From Dokdonella_A sp963775445 (GTDB lineage: Bacteria; Pseudomonadota; Gammaproteobacteria; Xanthomonadales; Rhodanobacteraceae), in contig CAVZIT010000006.1 in NCBI GenBank assembly GCA_963775445.1, positions 558,001-622,000 of the forward strand: DNA of 64,000 nucleotides, given 5' to 3'. The notes below the pieces were generated by a model, which saw nothing but the letters and a program-made list of their open reading frames with translations, searched no databases and was not told the DNA's origin. Below are positions 63,816-64,000 of this stretch, in pieces. Position 1 is the first letter of the stretch; each line of letters starts with the position of its first letter. The position numbers were made by a program, and so were the translations under genes.

Positions 63816-64000
63816 AAAGGAGTCGGCCGATAAGCCGGGTTCTGTCGTGGGCAGCCATTCATCTGGACCTCGTGTCGCCACGAGGCCTCGAGCGTCCAAC
63901 CCGGGAGCGACGCGGGCCGCGTCATGGCTCCCCTATTTGGTCTTGCTCCGGGTGGGGTTTACCGTGCCACGCGGCGTTGTCCCCGCGTGCGGTGCGCTCT
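63816..64000 (-). ncRNA. rnpB: RNase P RNA, 3' part
   Basis: Catalytic RNA that trims tRNA 5' ends. On the minus strand the conserved GTAAACCCCACCCGGAGCAA with CCAAATAGGG, and the 3' terminal ACGACAGAACCCGGCTTATC pairing segment, match class A RNase P RNA. The 3' end is placed just after CGGCCGACTCC (around 63816); the 5' part lies beyond the window. It reads toward mraZ. Confidence 0.95.

Overview
The window is a GC-rich chromosomal segment of a gammaproteobacterium. The pil/chp - gshB - tonB - yqgE - ruvX - pyrB neighbourhood, the pilT/pilU - yggS - proC - yggT block, a division and cell wall (dcw) cluster without murD, and a lone exosortase H point to the Xanthomonadales (Lysobacterales). 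The secreted proteins with an [IV]FxxG[FY][DE] C-terminus suggest a Rhodanobacteraceae/Dokdonella-like member. This placement is inferred from gene order and protein character, not from a database search.

Left part (1-19.9 kb): type IV pilus chemosensory genes read leftward (pilG, pilI, pilJ, chpA; chpA runs off the window). Divergently, gshB-tonB and yqgE-ruvX-pyrB read right. A methyltransferase translationally coupled to pilU, and pilT, read left. yggS, a secreted protein of unknown function, proC and yggT read right.

Accessory part (20.0-29.0 kb): three paralogous secreted parallel beta-helix proteins lie in tandem, each preceded by a 25-bp conserved upstream element and each ending in the same short C-terminal motif. 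They are followed, on the other strand, by an ECF sigma factor gene coupled to a Ser/Thr kinase-TPR receptor gene. Four of the reading frames between 21.39 and 28.67 kb are broken by eleven frameshifts, ten of them single extra bases. I saw no frameshift elsewhere in the window, so this is either recent decay or a local patch of poor sequence. The sigma/kinase/beta-helix group is the best candidate here for an undescribed system.

Middle (29.2-41.7 kb): pdxH and a BtuF-like protein, a D-glycerate 3-kinase-like P-loop kinase whose start codon overlaps that of pdxH, dodecin, exosortase H, aroK-aroB, a WGR-domain protein, hemE, pilB-pilC-pilD-coaE, and a Nudix-ThiE fusion.

Right part (41.8-64 kb): secA, an M23 peptidase, dciA, lpxC, then the dcw cluster read leftward: mraZ, rsmH, ftsL, ftsI, murE, murF, mraY, ftsW, murG, murC, ddlB, ftsQ, ftsA, ftsZ. 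Almost every junction from rsmH to ftsA overlaps by 1-11 bases, so peptidoglycan precursor synthesis, lipid-linked steps and divisome assembly are probably translated as one coupled unit from a promoter carrying four MraZ boxes. The window ends in the 3' part of the RNase P RNA gene.
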